Source of the DNA: Rubrivivax sp.
GTDB taxonomy: Bacteria > Pseudomonadota > Gammaproteobacteria > Burkholderiales > Burkholderiaceae_C
Direction of reading: 5' to 3'
DNA: 46,496 nt
Assembly: GCA_019635285.1 (NCBI GenBank)
Contig: JAHBZS010000037.1
Location: 1 to 46,496 of the forward strand
Shown here: positions 1 through 9,585 of the stretch, piece by piece
Layout: each line of letters starts with the position of its first letter
Position numbering within the stretch: the stretch's first letter is position 1
Program-made: the position numbers and the translations under genes
Notes under the pieces: model-generated
Database searches by the model: none
What the model was told of the DNA's origin: nothing
The model's input: only the letters and a program-made list of their open reading frames with translations

Positions 1-954
1 CCGGCGGCCAACGCCGACGGCAGCGCACGCGGCCCGCGAGGCGACCGTGGCGAGCGTGGTGACCGAGGCGAGCGCGGTGACCGAGGGGAGCGCGGTGACC
101 GTGGCGAGCGCGGCGAGCGTGGCGAGCGCGGCCCGCGCCGCAGCGAGCAGCCCGCCAGCGCTGCGGCCGAAGGCGGCATCGCCCGCGACTTCGCCGACAC
201 GGCACCGGCCGAGGGCGGCGACCGCGACGGCCAGCGCCGTCGCCGCCGTGGTGGCCGCGGCCGTGACCGCGACGAGACCCGCGGCGACGTGAAGCCCGTG
301 GCCGACGCTCTGGGCATGGAACAGGACGCGGCGAGCGAGCGCCCGCCGGTGGATACCGAGGTCGTCGCCCGCGACGACGCGGCGGCCTTCCCCCCGGGCG
401 ACGAAGCCGGCGCGCCGCGTGGCGACCGCGAAGGCGGCCGCCGCCGTCGCCGTGGCGGCCGGGGTGGCCGCGATCGCGACGAGGCACAGCAGGACGGCGC
501 CGACGGCGAGCGTCAGGCCGAGGCCGGCGTCGCCGCCGACGAGGCCACCGTGCCCGAGAGGGTGGCGCCGGTCGCCACGGCACCGGTCGCGCCGGTCGCA
601 GCAGCGCCGGTCGCGCTGCCGGTGGTCGACGTGCCGCAGGTGGCCGCGGCCCCGGCCGAGCCCGTCGCACCGCCGGCGGCGCCTGCCGTCGCGGTGCCGG
701 CTCAGCGCTTCGAGCTACCGATGGACGACCTGCGCGCGCTGGCCGCGTCGGCCGGTCTGGAATGGGTGAATTCGGACGCCGAGCGCATCCTGGTGGCCCA
801 GCAGGCGCTGGCCAACGAGCCCAAGCCGGTGCACGTGCCGCGCGTGCCGCGGCCGCGCGTCATCATCGACGAGGGCCCGCTGGTGCTGGTGGAAACGCGC
901 AAGGACCTGTCGCAGATGAAGCTGCCCTTCGAGCAGCGCCAGCCCTCAGCCTGA
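1..954 (+). CDS. rne: Ribonuclease E, C-terminal part (5' end outside the window)
   Basis: Frame 1 is open from the first base to the TGA at 952-954, so this is the 3' part of a longer gene. The visible ~317 residues are the disordered tail of RNase E: Arg-Gly-Asp/Glu repeats, Arg/Gly-rich RNA-binding patches such as RRRRRGGRGRDRDE, an Ala/Pro/Val-rich linker, and a short ordered end LVLVETRKDLSQMKLPFE that is typical of the extreme C-terminus in Burkholderiales. In the family this tail binds RNA and degradosome partners. The catalytic S1/DNase I-like half lies upstream and cannot be assessed. It converges on nagZ. Identity rests on the end motif and the repeat style. Confidence 0.85.
   Translation, partial: PAANADGSARGPRGDRGERGDRGERGDRGERGDRGERGERGERGPRRSEQPASAAAEGGIARDFADTAPAEGGDRDGQRRRRRGGRGRDRDETRGDVKPVADALGMEQDAASERPPVDTEVVARDDAAAFPPGDEAGAPRGDREGGRRRRRGGRGGRDRDEAQQDGADGERQAEAGVAADEATVPERVAPVATAPVAPVAAAPVALPVVDVPQVAAAPAEPVAPPAAPAVAVPAQRFELPMDDLRALAASAGLEWVNSDAERILVAQQALANEPKPVHVPRVPRPRVIIDEGPLVLVETRKDLSQMKLPFEQRQPSA
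37..132 (+). repeat. 9-bp coding repeats giving (Arg-Gly-Asp/Glu)n in the RNase E tail
   Basis: Ten consecutive 9-nt units of the form CGN-GGN-GAN (37-126) plus a partial unit encode a run that mostly alternates RGD and RGE. The repetition is visible at DNA level and could expand or contract by slippage without breaking the frame. Confidence 0.8.
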
Positions 955-957
955 CGC

Positions 958-1031
958 TCAAGGGCCCAGGTCAAGGGCCCAGGTCAAGGGCCCAGGTCAA
1001 GGGCCCGGGTCAAGGGCCCGGGTCAAGGGCC
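958..1031. repeat. 13-bp tandem repeat between convergent rne and nagZ
   Basis: Five complete copies of TCAAGGGCCC(A/G)GG start at 958, 971, 984, 997 and 1010, followed by a 9-bp partial copy (1023-1031). The first three copies carry A and the last two carry G at position 11. Each unit contains the palindrome GGGCCC, so neighbouring units can pair with each other. The array fills most of the 92-bp gap between the two stop codons. It has no T-tract of an ordinary intrinsic terminator. Confidence 0.9.
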
Positions 1032-1046
1032 GAAGCGCTCAAGGCC

Positions 1047-2105
1047 TCAAGGCAGGCGTTCCAGCGCGTGCTGGTACGCCGGCTGGTGCATCAGCTCGTC
1101 CCAGGTCAGCGGCGGGGTGGGCGGCAGCAGCGCCAGGCGGCGCTGCTCGCTGTCCGGGTCGGGCTGCCAATGGCCGGCCTCGGCCTGCTGCTGCAAGCCG
1201 GCGAGCAGTTCGTCCACCGCCTCGCCCGCACCGAGGCTCTGGTTGCACAGCAGCACCATGTCGCAGCCGGCGGCCAGCGCCTGCGCCGCCGCTTCGGCAT
1301 AGCTGAGCGTGCCGCCATCGAGGTGGCGCGCGCCTTCCATGCTCAGGTCGTCGCTGAAGATGGCGCCCTGGAAGCCGAGCTGCCCGCGCAGGATGTCCTG
1401 CAGCCAGCGCGGCGAGAAGCCGGCCGGCCGCGGGTCCACCTTGGCGTACACCACGTGCGCCGGCATGACGCTGACCAGGCTGGTGCTGAGCGCGCCGTAG
1501 GGCAGCGCATCGTCGTCCAGGATCTTCTTCAGCGGGCGCCGGTCCACCGGCACCGCGACATGGCTGTCGGCCTTGACGAAGCCGTGGCCGGGGAAGTGCT
1601 TGCCGCAGTTGCCCATGCCGGCCAGCAGCAGGCCGTGCATCAGGCTCTTGGCGAGCAGCGTGACGACACGCGGGTCGCGGTGGAAGGCGCGGTCGCCGAT
1701 GACGCCGCTGGCGCCGAAGTCCAGGTCGAGCACCGGCGTGAAGCTGAAGTCCACGCCGCAGGCGCGCAGTTCGCTGGCCAGCACATAGCCGCAGGCGGTG
1801 GCGGCGTCGGTGGCGGCCAGCGGATCCTTCATCCACAGCTCGCCCAGCGCGCGCATCGGCGGCAGGTGCGTGAAGCCGTCGCTGCGGAAGCGCTGCACCC
1901 GGCCGCCTTCATGGTCGACGCAGATCAGGATGTCGGGCCGCTCGCGCCGGATGGCGGTGGTCAGCTCGATGAGCTGGCGCCGGTCCACCCAATGGCGGGC
2001 GAACAGCACCAACCCGCCGGTCAGCGGATGCCGCAGGCGGCGGCGGTCGGCCGCGCTCAGCGTGGGCGCGGCGATGTCGAGCACGACCGGGGCGTGGGCG
2101 ATCAT
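1047..2105 (-). CDS. nagZ: Beta-N-acetylhexosaminidase NagZ
   Basis: 352 residues, the usual length for proteobacterial NagZ, a cytoplasmic GH3 enzyme that removes N-acetylglucosamine from anhydro-muropeptides during cell-wall recycling. Visible GH3 motifs are [11 protein letters not shown] (residues 63-73), KHFPGHG followed by DSHVAVP (169-186), and [10 protein letters not shown] (250-259), which carries the nucleophile aspartate. There is no signal peptide, as expected for a cytoplasmic enzyme. ATG at 2105 overlaps the acpS stop by 4 bp (ATGA), so it is probably translated by coupling as the last gene of the lepA-to-nagZ chain. Confidence 0.95.
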   Translation of the reverse strand: MIAHAPVVLDIAAPTLSAADRRRLRHPLTGGLVLFARHWVDRRQLIELTTAIRRERPDILICVDHEGGRVQRFRSDGFTHLPPMRALGELWMKDPLAATDAATACGYVLASELRACGVDFSFTPVLDLDFGASGVIGDRAFHRDPRVVTLLAKSLMHGLLLAGMGNCGKHFPGHGFVKADSHVAVPVDRRPLKKILDDDALPYGALSTSLVSVMPAHVVYAKVDPRPAGFSPRWLQDILRGQLGFQGAIFSDDLSMEGARHLDGGTLSYAEAAAQALAAGCDMVLLCNQSLGAGEAVDELLAGLQQQAEAGHWQPDPDSEQRRLALLPPTPPLTWDELMHQPAYQHALERLP

Positions 2106-2506
2106 GGGGTGGGCTCCTGGGTTTCGACGACGACGAAGGCCGCCGCATAGTCGCTTTCATCGCTGACGCTGACGTGCGCGCGCAAGCCGCGCTCGGCAAA
2201 CCACTCGGCCAGCGCGCCGTGCAGCCGGATCGTCGGCTTGCCGCTGGCGGCGTTGAGGATCTCGCAGGCGCGCCAGGTCATCGGCATGCGCATGCCCATG
2301 CCGATGGCCTTGGAGAAGGCTTCCTTGGCCGAAAAGCGCGTGGCCAGGAAGCTCAGGCCGCGCTGCGCGACACGCGCGCGGCGCGCGCGGTAGACCGCCA
2401 GCTCGTTCTCGCCCAGCACCTTCTCGGCGAAGCGCTCGCCGCGCCGCTCGAGCGTGTCGCGGACGCGGCGGATGTCGATGATGTCGGTGCCGATGCCGTA
2501 GATCAT
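2102..2506 (-). CDS. acpS: Holo-[acyl-carrier-protein] synthase AcpS
   Basis: 134 residues. It transfers 4'-phosphopantetheine from CoA to the conserved serine of acyl carrier protein, whose gene is at 15125 in this window. The N-terminal motif [14 protein letters not shown] includes the metal-binding Asp, and [12 protein letters not shown] is the second family signature, at about residues 57-68. The start is set at the ATG before IYGIGTD. A longer reading frame upstream is out-of-frame pdxJ sequence. It overlaps both neighbours by 4 bp (pdxJ stop and nagZ start). Confidence 0.96.
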   Translation of the reverse strand: MIYGIGTDIIDIRRVRDTLERRGERFAEKVLGENELAVYRARRARVAQRGLSFLATRFSAKEAFSKAIGMGMRMPMTWRACEILNAASGKPTIRLHGALAEWFAERGLRAHVSVSDESDYAAAFVVVETQEPTP

Positions 2507-3357
2507 GGTGCGCCGTCGGACCGCCCAACGGCGGATGCGCCCCCGCGGGCGGCCGGCGCCGCAGGCGCCTGGGGAGCGAATGCCCATGCCTCGGCGATGC
2601 AGCGCAGGTAGGCGCGCACCGTCTCGACGATGCCCAGCTCGATGGCGTCGCCGATCAGCGCGTGGCCGATCGACACTTCCTGCACGCCGGGCACCGCGCG
2701 CAGGAAGTCGGCGAGGTTGTCGCGGTTCAGGTCGTGGCCGGCGTTGAGGCCCAGGCCGGCCGCTTGCGCGGCCTGCGCGGCGCGCGCGTAGGCCTGCAGC
2801 TGCGGCGCCTGCGCGGGCGTGCCATGGGCCCGCGCGTAGCTCTCGGTGTAGAGCTCGACGCGGTCCGCGCCGAGTTCGCGCGCCTGGCGCATGGCGTCGG
2901 GCAGCGGGTCCATGAACAGGCTGACGCGCACCCCAAGGGCCTTCAGCTCGGCGATCAGCGGGCGCAGCCGGTCGCCGTCAGCGTTGAGGTTCCAGCCGTG
3001 GTCGGAGGTGGCCTGCGACGCGCTGTCGGGCACCAGCGTGCATTGCTGCGGACGCAGCGCACGCACCAGCGGCATCAGGTTGTGGAAGGGGTTGCCTTCG
3101 ATGTTGTATTCGGCCTGCGGCCAGCGCTGCAGCAGCGCGTGCAGGTCGTGCACGTCCTGCGTGCGGATGTGGCGCTGGTCGGGCCGCGGGTGCACGGTGA
3201 TGCCGCCGGCGCCGGCCTGCAGCGCCAGGTCGGCGATGTGCACCAGGTTGGGAATGTCCAGCGGCCGCGAATTGCGCAAGAGCGCGACGCGGTTGACGTT
3301 GACCGACAGCGCGGTGCGCGCGCCGTGGCCGGCTTCGGGGGCGACAAGAGGATTCAT
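2503..3357 (-). CDS. pdxJ: Pyridoxine 5'-phosphate synthase PdxJ
   Basis: 284 residues. PdxJ condenses 1-deoxy-D-xylulose 5-phosphate with 3-amino-2-oxopropyl phosphate to form pyridoxine phosphate. Family motifs are [15 protein letters not shown] near residue 18, [25 protein letters not shown], and the C-terminal [11 protein letters not shown] and [12 protein letters not shown] phosphate-binding stretches. The C-terminal ~30 residues are an Ala/Pro/Gly-rich extension beyond the usual barrel. The start is the ATG at 3357, overlapping the recO stop by 4 bp. The pdxJ-acpS-nagZ order is common in betaproteobacteria. Confidence 0.95.
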   Translation of the reverse strand: MNPLVAPEAGHGARTALSVNVNRVALLRNSRPLDIPNLVHIADLALQAGAGGITVHPRPDQRHIRTQDVHDLHALLQRWPQAEYNIEGNPFHNLMPLVRALRPQQCTLVPDSASQATSDHGWNLNADGDRLRPLIAELKALGVRVSLFMDPLPDAMRQARELGADRVELYTESYARAHGTPAQAPQLQAYARAAQAAQAAGLGLNAGHDLNRDNLADFLRAVPGVQEVSIGHALIGDAIELGIVETVRAYLRCIAEAWAFAPQAPAAPAARGGASAVGRSDGAP

Positions 3358-4199
3358 CGGGCGGGCACTCGCGGGTCGAGCAGCCTGCGCAGGCCGTCCA
3401 TCACCTGCCGCGTGCGCAGCTGCGAGCCCAGATGATATTGAAGCTGCGCGCGCAGGCTGCCGCGCAGCGCCAGCCGCGCCGGCGCGCAGGCCGCGCACAG
3501 CGCCTCGACGCTGCCGTGCTGCAGCGCGGCCTGCAGGGCCACCAGCTGCGCGCCGGTCAGCGCCGCTGCGCCACCGGCCGCCGGCGTCACGCCCGCCTCC
3601 GGCTGCAGCAGGTAGGACGCGTCGGGGCGCACCGGCTGCAGTGTCAGCGTCACCTGGTCCAGCTCGGGCAGCAGCCCGATCTCGCGCAGCAGCACCAGTT
3701 CGAAGGCACGCAGCACCGCCTGCGCCCCGGCCTCGTCGGCCGTGGCCAGCAGCGGCAGCAGTTGGGCATAGGCGTCGAACAGCCCGGGGTGCGGGTCCTG
3801 CCGGGCCAGCAGCCGCAACAGCAGCTCGTTGAGATAGAAGCCGGCGAACAGCGCACTGCCGCCCGGCATCGCCGCGCCGCCGGCCCACTCGGCGCTGCGC
3901 AGCGTGTGCACCTCGGCGTCTTCGCTGCTGCGGCCGAAGGCCACCTGCAGCCGCTGGAAGGGCAGCAGCACGCCGCGCAGCTGCGAATAAGGCCGCTTGG
4001 CCCCCTTGGCGGCCACGGCCAGGCGGCCACGCTCGCGCGTGAACAGCTCCAGGATCAGGCTGCTCTCGCTCCAATCGTACTGGTGCAGCACATAGGCCGA
4101 CAGCAGCTTGCCCGATGCCCCTCGCCCGCCGGATGCGTCGCCGAGCGTGGTCGCGCCAGCCGGCGCGCGGCCCGGCGCCGGCCCTGCGGCGCGCTTCAT
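3354..4199 (-). CDS. recO: DNA repair protein RecO
   Basis: 281 residues. RecO mediates RecA loading and strand annealing in the RecFOR pathway. The OB-fold start [24 protein letters not shown] (given here from about residue 35) and the helical C-terminal region match the family. The first ~32 residues are a Gly/Ala/Pro-rich extension that RecO of E. coli lacks. The ATG at 4199 is chosen because it overlaps the era stop by 4 bp, the spacing used throughout this chain, and no later Met lies before the OB fold. The zinc-finger cysteines of some RecO proteins are not evident. Confidence 0.93.
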   Translation of the reverse strand: MKRAAGPAPGRAPAGATTLGDASGGRGASGKLLSAYVLHQYDWSESSLILELFTRERGRLAVAAKGAKRPYSQLRGVLLPFQRLQVAFGRSSEDAEVHTLRSAEWAGGAAMPGGSALFAGFYLNELLLRLLARQDPHPGLFDAYAQLLPLLATADEAGAQAVLRAFELVLLREIGLLPELDQVTLTLQPVRPDASYLLQPEAGVTPAAGGAAALTGAQLVALQAALQHGSVEALCAACAPARLALRGSLRAQLQYHLGSQLRTRQVMDGLRRLLDPRVPAR

Positions 4200-5167
4200 T
4201 CGTAGCCGAAGCTGCGCAGGTGCGCTTCGTCGTCGGCCCAGCCGGAGCGCACCTTGACCCACAGTTCGAGGAACACCTTGGCATCGAGCAGGCGTTCCAG
4301 CTCCTGCCGCGCCTCGCTGCCGATGCGCTTGAGCCGCTCGCCGCCCGCGCCCACGACCATGCCCTTGTGCGCATCGCGCTCGACGACGATGCTGGCGGCG
4401 ATGCGGTACAGCGGCCGCGCCCGGCCGCCCGCAGCGGCCGCCGCCTTGGGGGACGACTGCGGCGCCGCCGCCTGGGGGTTGTCGGCCCCGCCCTCTTCCT
4501 CGAAGCGGTCGATCTGCACGGTGCAGCCATAGGGCAGCTCGTCGCCGGTCAGCCGGAAGAGCTTTTCGCGGATGATCTCGCTGGCCAGGAAACGCTCGCT
4601 GCGGTCGGTGAGCGCGTCTTCTTCATGCAGCCACGGCCCTTCCGGCAGGTACGGTGCCAGGATCTCGAGCAGCCGCTGCGCGTCGGCCTCCTTGCGCGCC
4701 GACATCGGCACGAACTCGGCGAACGCATGGCGCTCCTGCATGCCCTGCAGCCACGGCAGCAGGTCGTTGCGGCGCTTGACGGCATCCAGCTTGTTGGCCA
4801 CCAGCAGCACCGGCTTGCCGGGCGGCAGCAGCGCCAGCACCTTGGCATCGTCGAGCCCGAAGCGGCCGGCTTCGACCACGAACAGCACCACGTCCACCTC
4901 GGACAGCGACGACAGCACGTTGCGGTTCATGGTGCGATGCAGCGCGCTGCCGTGCCGGGTCTGGAAGCCCGGCGTGTCGACGAAGACGAACTGCGCCGGA
5001 CCGACCGTGCGGATGCCGGTGATGCGGTGGCGCGTGGTCTGCGCCTTGCTGGAAGTGATGCTGATCTTCTGCCCGACCAGCGTGTTCAGCAGCGTCGACT
5101 TGCCGACGTTGGGCCGGCCGACGATAGCCACCAGTCCGCAGCGCGTCGGCGCAGGTTCCTCGTTCAT
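4196..5167 (-). CDS. era: GTPase Era
   Basis: 323 residues. Era binds 16S rRNA near its 3' end and helps mature the 30S subunit. The G1 loop GRPNVGKST (17-25), G3 DTPG (64-67) and G4 NKLD are present. The C-terminal KH domain contains [13 protein letters not shown]. An Ala/Pro/Gly-rich insertion of about 25 residues ([12 protein letters not shown] onward) sits just ahead of the KH domain and makes the protein longer than the usual ~300 residues. The start ATG at 5167 shares one base with the rnc stop (TGATG). The rnc-era pairing is widely conserved. Confidence 0.96.
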   Translation of the reverse strand: MNEEPAPTRCGLVAIVGRPNVGKSTLLNTLVGQKISITSSKAQTTRHRITGIRTVGPAQFVFVDTPGFQTRHGSALHRTMNRNVLSSLSEVDVVLFVVEAGRFGLDDAKVLALLPPGKPVLLVANKLDAVKRRNDLLPWLQGMQERHAFAEFVPMSARKEADAQRLLEILAPYLPEGPWLHEEDALTDRSERFLASEIIREKLFRLTGDELPYGCTVQIDRFEEEGGADNPQAAAPQSSPKAAAAAGGRARPLYRIAASIVVERDAHKGMVVGAGGERLKRIGSEARQELERLLDAKVFLELWVKVRSGWADDEAHLRSFGYE

Positions 5168-5874
5168 CAGGAGCGCAGGGGGCTGCCCGGCCGGTCGCTG
5201 GCCTTCAGGCCCTCGAGCATGCGGCGCGCGGCCTGCTGTTCGGCGGCGCGCCGCGAACGGCCTTCGCCGCGCTCGGCCAGGCCCAGCGGCGCCACCAGGC
5301 ATTCGACCTCGAAGGTCTGCGCATGCGCCTGCCCGCGCGTGGCGACGATGCGATACGACGGCACCGCCAGCCGCCGCGCCTGCAGCCATTCCTGCAGTTC
5401 GGTCTTGGCGTCCTTGCTCCAGCTGTCGATCTCGGTGCTGTCGATCAGTTCGCCGAACAGGTTGCGCACCACCTGCTGCGCGGCATCGAAGCCGCCGTCC
5501 AGGAAGGCCGCGCCGATCAGCGCTTCCAGCGCGTCGGCCAGGATCGACGCGCGCTGCGCGCCGCCGCCGCGGGTCTCGCCTTCGGACAGGCGTAGCACCT
5601 GCGGCAGGCCCAGGCCCAGCGCGGCCCGGTGCAGGCTTTCCTCGCGCACCAGGTGCGCGCGCACGCGCGTCAGGTCGCCTTCGTCCGAGCCGGAGAAGCG
5701 CTGGTACAGCAGCGCCGAGACGACCGTGTTGAGGACCGCGTCGCCGAGAAATTCAAGCCGCTCGTTGTGCGCGACGCCGAAGCTGCGGTGCGTCAACGCG
5801 CGCGTCAACAGCCCGGGCTGTGCGAAGACATGGCCCAGGCGCTGCTGCAGGGCATCGAGGCTGGCGTCGATCAT
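5167..5874 (-). CDS. rnc: Ribonuclease III
   Basis: 235 residues. It cleaves double-stranded RNA, including the rRNA precursor. The RNase III signature [11 protein letters not shown] places Glu41 and Asp45, and DALEALIGA supplies Asp114 and Glu117, the metal-binding set known from E. coli. The C-terminal double-stranded-RNA-binding domain begins near [11 protein letters not shown] (about 153) and ends with an Ala/Arg-rich helix ([14 protein letters not shown]). It lies 7 bp after the DUF4845 gene and overlaps era by one base. Confidence 0.97.
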   Translation of the reverse strand: MIDASLDALQQRLGHVFAQPGLLTRALTHRSFGVAHNERLEFLGDAVLNTVVSALLYQRFSGSDEGDLTRVRAHLVREESLHRAALGLGLPQVLRLSEGETRGGGAQRASILADALEALIGAAFLDGGFDAAQQVVRNLFGELIDSTEIDSWSKDAKTELQEWLQARRLAVPSYRIVATRGQAHAQTFEVECLVAPLGLAERGEGRSRRAAEQQAARRMLEGLKASDRPGSPLRS

Positions 5875-5881
5875 CGGCCTT

Positions 5882-6250
5882 TCATTTTGACTCGCCTTTG
5901 TACTTCACCAGCAGGTACACCGGCTCCATGATCGGAATTTCCTTGTCATAGGCAAAGCGGATGACGAGGCGGTCGTTCTCCTTGGTGACCTCGAGGTCCT
6001 TGCCGGAGATGGACGTGATGGAGTACTCGATGTCCTTCTGCTTGTCGAAGGCCTTGCGCACCTCGCCGACCGTCGGCGGCCCTTCGCTGGCCACCCGGTT
6101 CACGGCGCGCTGGATCGTCAGGTACTCGTTGATCGTCGGCAGCACGCGCACGGCCGCGTAGCCGATGAAACCGATGATGATGGCCCAGGCCAGCAGCCCG
6201 ATGAGGCTCAGGCCGCGTTGGGAGCGGGCCCGCGAAGAACTAGCTTTCAT
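5882..6250 (-). CDS. DUF4845 family membrane-anchored protein
   Basis: 122 residues. A basic N-terminus (MKASSSRARSQRG) precedes one hydrophobic segment, LSLIGLLAWAIIIGFIGYAAV (residues 14-34). The start resembles a type IV pilin-like N-terminus (RG-LSLIGLL), but no pilin function is claimed. The remainder is a small soluble domain. DUF4845 proteins are found between lepB and rnc in many beta- and gammaproteobacteria. Their function is not established. The gene sits 36 bp after lepB. Confidence 0.85.
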   Translation of the reverse strand: MKASSSRARSQRGLSLIGLLAWAIIIGFIGYAAVRVLPTINEYLTIQRAVNRVASEGPPTVGEVRKAFDKQKDIEYSITSISGKDLEVTKENDRLVIRFAYDKEIPIMEPVYLLVKYKGESK

Positions 6251-6286
6251 CTTCCACCTTTCACCCGGTTGCCCGGCCGCGCCTCC

Positions 6287-7254
6287 TTAATGGAAGGCTC
6301 CGATGCGGCCCAGGTTGCCGAAGTTCATCCACACGAAGAAGGCCTTGCCGACGATGTTTTCGTCGGGCACGAAGCCCCAGAAGCGTGAATCCTGCGAGTT
6401 GTCGCGGTTGTCGCCCATCATGAAATAGTGCCCCGGCGGCACCTTGCAGACCACGCCCTCCGGGCTATATCGGCAGTTCTCGTGCATGGGAAAGGTCTTC
6501 TGGTCGCCGCCGTAGAACGCCGGCCGCTTCGGATCGACCAGGATGCGATGTTCTACCGCCCCCAGGCTTTCGCTGAACATCGGCACGTAGCGCAGGCTGT
6601 CTTCGTCGTAGAACTCGCCCAGCGGCTTGACCGGCACCTCCTTGCCGTTGATCGTCAGCCGCTGGTTCAGGTAGGCCACCTCGTCGCCGGGCACGCCGAC
6701 CACGCGCTTGATGTAGTCGACCCGCGGATCGACCGGATAGCGGAAGACCATCACGTCGCCGCGCTGTGGGTCGTTGTTGGCGATGATCTTCTTGTTGATC
6801 ACCGGCAGGCGCACGCCGTAGTGGAATTTGTTCACGAGAATCAGGTCGCCGACCAGCAGGGTCGGCACCATCGAGCCGGACGGGATCTTGAAAGGCTCGA
6901 ACAGGAAGGAACGCAGCAGGAAGACGATCAGGATCACCGGGAACAGCCCGGCGGTCCAGTCCAGCCACCAGGGCTGGGCAAGCAGCTTGCGCTTGGCCTC
7001 GGCCACGTCGCCGTCGACCTTGTCGATGCCCATCTTGGCCAGACCGGCGCGGCGCGCAACGTCCTGGCTCTCCAGCGCCGCGGCGGCGGCCTCGCGCGCC
7101 GGCTTGAAGCGCAAGCGCTCGGCCAGCCAGTAGACGAAAGTCACCAGCGTCAGCAGGAACAGCAGCAGCGCGAAGTTGCCGGTCCAGCGGCCGATGAACC
7201 ATCCGCCCAGGTAGACCACCAGGACGCCGTACAACGCAGCGGTAAGGGTACTCA

Positions 7255-7255
<1 letters not shown>
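6287..7255 (-). CDS. lepB: Signal peptidase I LepB
   Basis: 322 residues. It removes signal peptides from secreted proteins at the periplasmic face of the inner membrane. There are two transmembrane segments near residues 5-45, then a cytoplasmic charged loop and a third hydrophobic stretch (LFPVILIVFLLRSFLF, ~104-119). The catalytic Ser is Ser128 in PSGSMVPTLL, and the general-base Lys is Lys183 in DYIKRVVGVPGD. GDNRDNSQDSRFWG is the conserved C-terminal box. The start ATG at 7255 shares one base with the lepA stop; reading frame upstream of it is lepA in another frame. Confidence 0.96.
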
Positions 7256-9063
<1,808 letters not shown>

Positions 9064-9096
9064 GCACTCAGCGTCGAGCGTTCGCGGCCGGGCTCA

Positions 9097-9162
9097 CAAC
9101 GGCGAAGCCGTTGCGTCGTTCGCTAACTTCGCGCAGCGAAGTTAAGCGCTGCGAAGCAGCGC
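9097..9162. repeat. Three stacked perfect palindromes upstream of lepA
   Basis: Three adjacent hairpins with 3-nt loops: CAACGGC-GAA-GCCGTTG (9097-9113), TAACTTCGC-GCA-GCGAAGTTA (9124-9144) and GCGCTGC-GAA-GCAGCGC (9146-9162). The first and third centre on GCGAAGC, a heptamer known to form an unusually stable DNA mini-hairpin. They lie in the presumed 5' leader of lepA and may be a local copy of a dispersed palindromic repeat. Confidence 0.75.
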
Positions 9163-9172
9163 GGCGAGAGAC

Positions 9173-9204
9173 AAAAAAAAGGCACGTCGAAGTCGTGACG
9201 CGCC
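9173..9204 (-). terminator. Rho-independent terminator, minus strand
   Basis: On the minus strand, stem GGCGCGTC pairs with GACGTGCC (8 bp, one G-U) around an 8-nt loop. It is followed directly by eight T residues (A-tract 9173-9180 on the plus strand). It should end transcription from the mucD side, or of the candidate small RNA, before lepA. Confidence 0.75.
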
Positions 9205-9236
9205 TTCCAACAGAACGTTTGGCAACTGCTTGTTGG
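9173..9236 (-). ncRNA. Candidate small RNA of about 64 nt ending at the terminator
   Basis: Downstream of a TACAAT -10-like box, the predicted start falls at a CCAACA/TGTTGG stem (9231-9236 with 9207-9212, loop of 18 nt). A 2-nt linker and the strong terminator hairpin with its T-tract follow. Two consecutive stem-loops with a T8 tail is a common layout for bacterial small RNAs. The region has lower GC than its neighbours. It could instead be just the 3' end of the mucD operon transcript. The start point is inferred from the -10 box alone. Confidence 0.35.
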
Positions 9237-9242
9237 GCTTTC

Positions 9243-9270
9243 ATTGTAGTCAAAAGGATCGGCCTGGAAG
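9243..9270 (-). promoter_or_regulatory. Candidate promoter for the small RNA
   Basis: TACAAT (minus strand, 9248 to 9243) matches 5 of 6 bases of the sigma-70 -10 consensus. A poor -35 candidate, CTTCCA (9270 to 9265), lies 16 bp upstream and matches 3 of 6. Confidence 0.3.
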
Positions 9271-9311
9271 CCGCGCCAGTGCTTGTTTTTAGGCCGTTGC
9301 AGCGTGCCAAC

Positions 9312-9482
9312 ATGGAATCTTTTCAACAAGATATCCACAAGTTGGTACCAAGTTTTGGCCTTCGCCAAAAAGCGACAGAACCACGCCAAAAGCAGCCGGT
9401 AAAAGCCGCTGCGGTGGACCAGATTCTAGCTCTGTCGCGATGCAATCCCGGGTCCAGGCCGATTGAAGTGAAAGACCACTAA
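9312..9482 (+). CDS. Doubtful small ORF in the mucD-lepA intergenic region
   Basis: ATG at 9312 opens a 56-codon frame ending TAA at 9480-9482, starting MESFQQDIHKLVPSFGLRQK. It is not a recognised family. Its third codon positions are much poorer in G+C than those of all neighbours, and no good ribosome binding site precedes it. This could mark foreign DNA, or mean that the frame is not translated. A minus-strand frame of similar length overlaps it, so neither strand is clearly favoured. It is listed because it is the only frame with a plausible protein composition in this 520-bp gap. Confidence 0.15.
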   Translation: MESFQQDIHKLVPSFGLRQKATEPRQKQPVKAAAVDQILALSRCNPGSRPIEVKDH

Positions 9483-9530
9483 CTAGACTGCGGACCTGCG
9501 GCTCAGGGGGTTTGCGGGCACGAAAATTGT

Positions 9531-9551
9531 TGTTTCCGCATTATGGAAACA
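9531..9551 (-). other. Hairpin just downstream of the mucD stop
   Basis: TGTTTCC and GGAAACA (7-bp perfect stem, 7-nt loop) lie about 35 nt after the mucD stop on the minus strand. They are followed by ACAATTTTC rather than a clean T-tract, so this may be a weak terminator or a 3'-end protecting structure. From here to 9205 the gap shows nothing else convincing beyond the features listed separately. Confidence 0.35.
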
Positions 9552-9585
9552 CCCCTGATGGCAGTCGGCCAATCGGCCCGAGCGC

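Noticed and set aside
958-1031. Possible CRISPR array in the 13-bp repeats
   Set aside because: Units are directly adjacent without spacers and are too short; no cas genes are nearby.
762-2150. Plus-strand open frame of 462 codons opposite nagZ
   Set aside because: It spans the rne end, the repeat array and antisense nagZ, and has no recognisable domain; it is open because of high GC.
9111-9311. N-terminal extension of the plus-strand frame ending at 9482
   Set aside because: It runs through the palindromes and the minus-strand terminator; the residues simply decode hairpin sequence.
9331-9339. ATATCCACA, one mismatch from the DnaA box consensus
   Set aside because: A single isolated site with no clustered boxes, AT-rich unwinding element or origin genes; expected by chance.
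9068-9389. Two minus-strand open frames upstream of lepA
   Set aside because: Both pass through the terminator T-tract and the palindromes and show no family resemblance or ribosome binding site.
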